Below are positions 63,924-64,000 of a stretch of 64,000 bases of DNA, piece after piece. The first letter of the stretch is position 1. Every line of letters starts with the position of its first letter. The notes beneath the pieces are model-generated. The model was not told the origin of the DNA, made no database searches, and saw nothing but the letters and a program-made list of their open reading frames with translations. Position numbers and translations under genes: made by a program. The DNA comes from Tenacibaculum sp. 1_MG-2023 (lineage in GTDB: Bacteria; Bacteroidota; Bacteroidia; Flavobacteriales; Flavobacteriaceae), in NCBI RefSeq assembly GCF_030547425.1, contig NZ_JAUORH010000010.1, positions 61,524-125,523 on the forward strand, in the 5' to 3' direction.

Positions 63924-64000
63924 TGTAGGCTTCCCAAAAAATAGGACAGTTAATAATTCGAATTTACTAACTTTAAATTCAAACTGTCACAATGAAAAAC
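63924..64000 (+). mobile_element. Probable left end of an IS3-family insertion sequence
   Basis: TGTAGGCTTCCCAAAAAATA then GGACAGTT resembles the terminal repeats of IS3/IS150-type elements (TGTA ... CCCAAAA ... GGACA). An ATG at 63992 begins a frame (MKN) where the first transposase ORF should start, but the window ends there. Confidence 0.5.

Overview
This window is AT-rich chromosomal DNA from a member of the Bacteroidota, almost certainly a marine Flavobacteriaceae (Tenacibaculum-like). Evidence: promoters fit the Bacteroidetes TAnnTTTG -7 element, Shine-Dalgarno sequences are scarce, there is a TonB/Oar-type receptor, UMF1-type MFS and DUF3810 proteins, and an rpsF-rpsR-rplI operon. The genus is inferred from gene content, not proven. 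No tRNA or rRNA gene was seen.

Layout. 1-905: 5' part of an unrecognised gene running off the left edge. 1223-4722 (minus): a secreted amidotransferase-like protein, an Abi-alpha/DUF4393 protein and dnaB. 4850-8720 (plus): DUF3810 metalloprotease-like membrane protein, pepT, lysA. 8965-13342 (minus): Oar-like TonB receptor, then rplI, rpsR, rpsF. 13466-16885: fatty-acid-hydroxylase-like enzyme, then an ECF sigma / anti-sigma-like / outer-membrane-barrel operon. 16958-17058 (minus): a candidate small RNA. 17218-21817 (plus): relA/spoT, a Fur-family regulator, purA, a DinB-like protein. 21873-24843 (minus): copper nitrite reductase (nirK, fused cytochrome c), an FGE-like lipoprotein and SCO1, with an FNR-like box in front. 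24985-29378: PLP decarboxylase, OstA-like protein, class-III aminotransferase.

29379-39237 is the accessory region. It is bounded on the left by the intact aminotransferase and on the right by a diverged copy of that gene's 3' end (about 37915-38034), followed by the thrABC operon. Three minus-strand genes (an OLD-type ATPase/nuclease, a PIN-like protein and a small secreted protein) are each bracketed by their own 10-bp inverted repeat, with conserved attC-like DNA at their junctions, like integron gene cassettes. A 144-bp segment beside the cassette site, a 42-bp minisatellite (14.5 copies in one place, under 2 in the other) and a short leader ORF occur twice. Between the two copies sits a PAAR-lipase type VI secretion effector, a lipoprotein that is probably its immunity factor, and a YD-repeat gene broken at a run of ten A. 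The right-hand leader ORF lies just upstream of thrA, is rich in Thr and Ile and has its own promoter, so it is the likely threonine attenuator peptide. The left-hand copy has lost both promoter and Thr/Ile run.

39238-63050 is mostly core: thrA-thrB-thrC; an ABC ATPase with a permease-M1 peptidase fusion; a LytS/LytTR-type two-component pair; two tandem acyl-CoA ligases; an extended RluA-family enzyme; UMF1 transporter; M48 lipoprotein peptidase; alpha/beta hydrolase and msrB; a second DinB-like protein; ffh; folD. The right edge (63230-64000) has a small secreted protein flanked by a 17-bp direct repeat, then what looks like the left end of an IS3-family insertion sequence.
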